Assembly (NCBI GenBank): GCA_020438245.1
Contig: JAGQUY010000172.1
Span: 1-6,173 of the forward strand
Direction: 5' to 3'
Source: Bacteroidota bacterium
GTDB taxonomy: Bacteria; CLD3; SB21
Length of the DNA stretch: 6,173 nucleotides
Below are positions 6,162 to 6,173 of this stretch, in pieces. Position 1 is the stretch's first letter. Each line of letters opens with the position of its first letter. The notes below the pieces were generated by a model. The model did not search any database. It was not told the origin of the DNA and was given only the letters and a program-made list of their open reading frames with translations. A program made the translations under genes and the position numbers.

Positions 6162-6173
6162 GACTGAATTTCC

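Overview
The window looks like part of a chromosome from a Gram-negative bacterium in or near the FCB (Fibrobacterota-Chlorobiota-Bacteroidota) group. Three things point there: an outer-membrane TonB-dependent receptor with an N-terminal carboxypeptidase-regulatory-like domain, a DUF4918/SMUG2-type uracil-DNA glycosylase, and a CsgG-domain outer-membrane protein. The expression signals do not look like typical Bacteroidota, because there is a clear AGGAGG ribosome binding site and an E. coli-like TTGACA-17-TATTGT promoter. A deeper FCB lineage (KSB1, Calditrichota, Gemmatimonadota or similar) is therefore plausible. This placement is inference; no marker gene is present.

Layout, all genes on the + strand. 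(1) Bases 1-2315 hold a TonB-dependent receptor lacking only its signal peptide, closed by a strong intrinsic terminator at 2356-2391. (2) Bases 2453-4051 hold a tight three-gene operon: a Tat-exported, probably lipid-anchored molybdopterin oxidoreductase of the sulfite oxidase/MsrP fold; a 72-residue lipoprotein with an Ada-like YHxxxC...PCxxC putative zinc site; and a four-helix b-type cytochrome with four candidate haem ligands. The first two genes overlap by ATGA, and the last two are separated by one base. (3) Bases 4052-4264 are non-coding and carry a possible stem-loop, a near-consensus promoter and a ribosome binding site. (4) Bases 4265-5356 encode an exported protein with a CsgG-like domain followed by a predicted outer-membrane beta-barrel. 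(5) Bases 5397-6071 encode a SMUG2-like uracil-DNA glycosylase. (6) Bases 6072-6173 are non-coding with a weak terminator candidate.

The genes that clearly work together are the three of the molybdoenzyme operon. They would form a cell-envelope redox module in which the cytochrome exchanges electrons between the quinone pool and the molybdenum centre on the outer face of the inner membrane. The small metal-site lipoprotein is the unexplained partner. The receptor, the CsgG-barrel protein and the glycosylase look like separate units. No RNA genes, mobile elements, CRISPR arrays or long repeats were seen.
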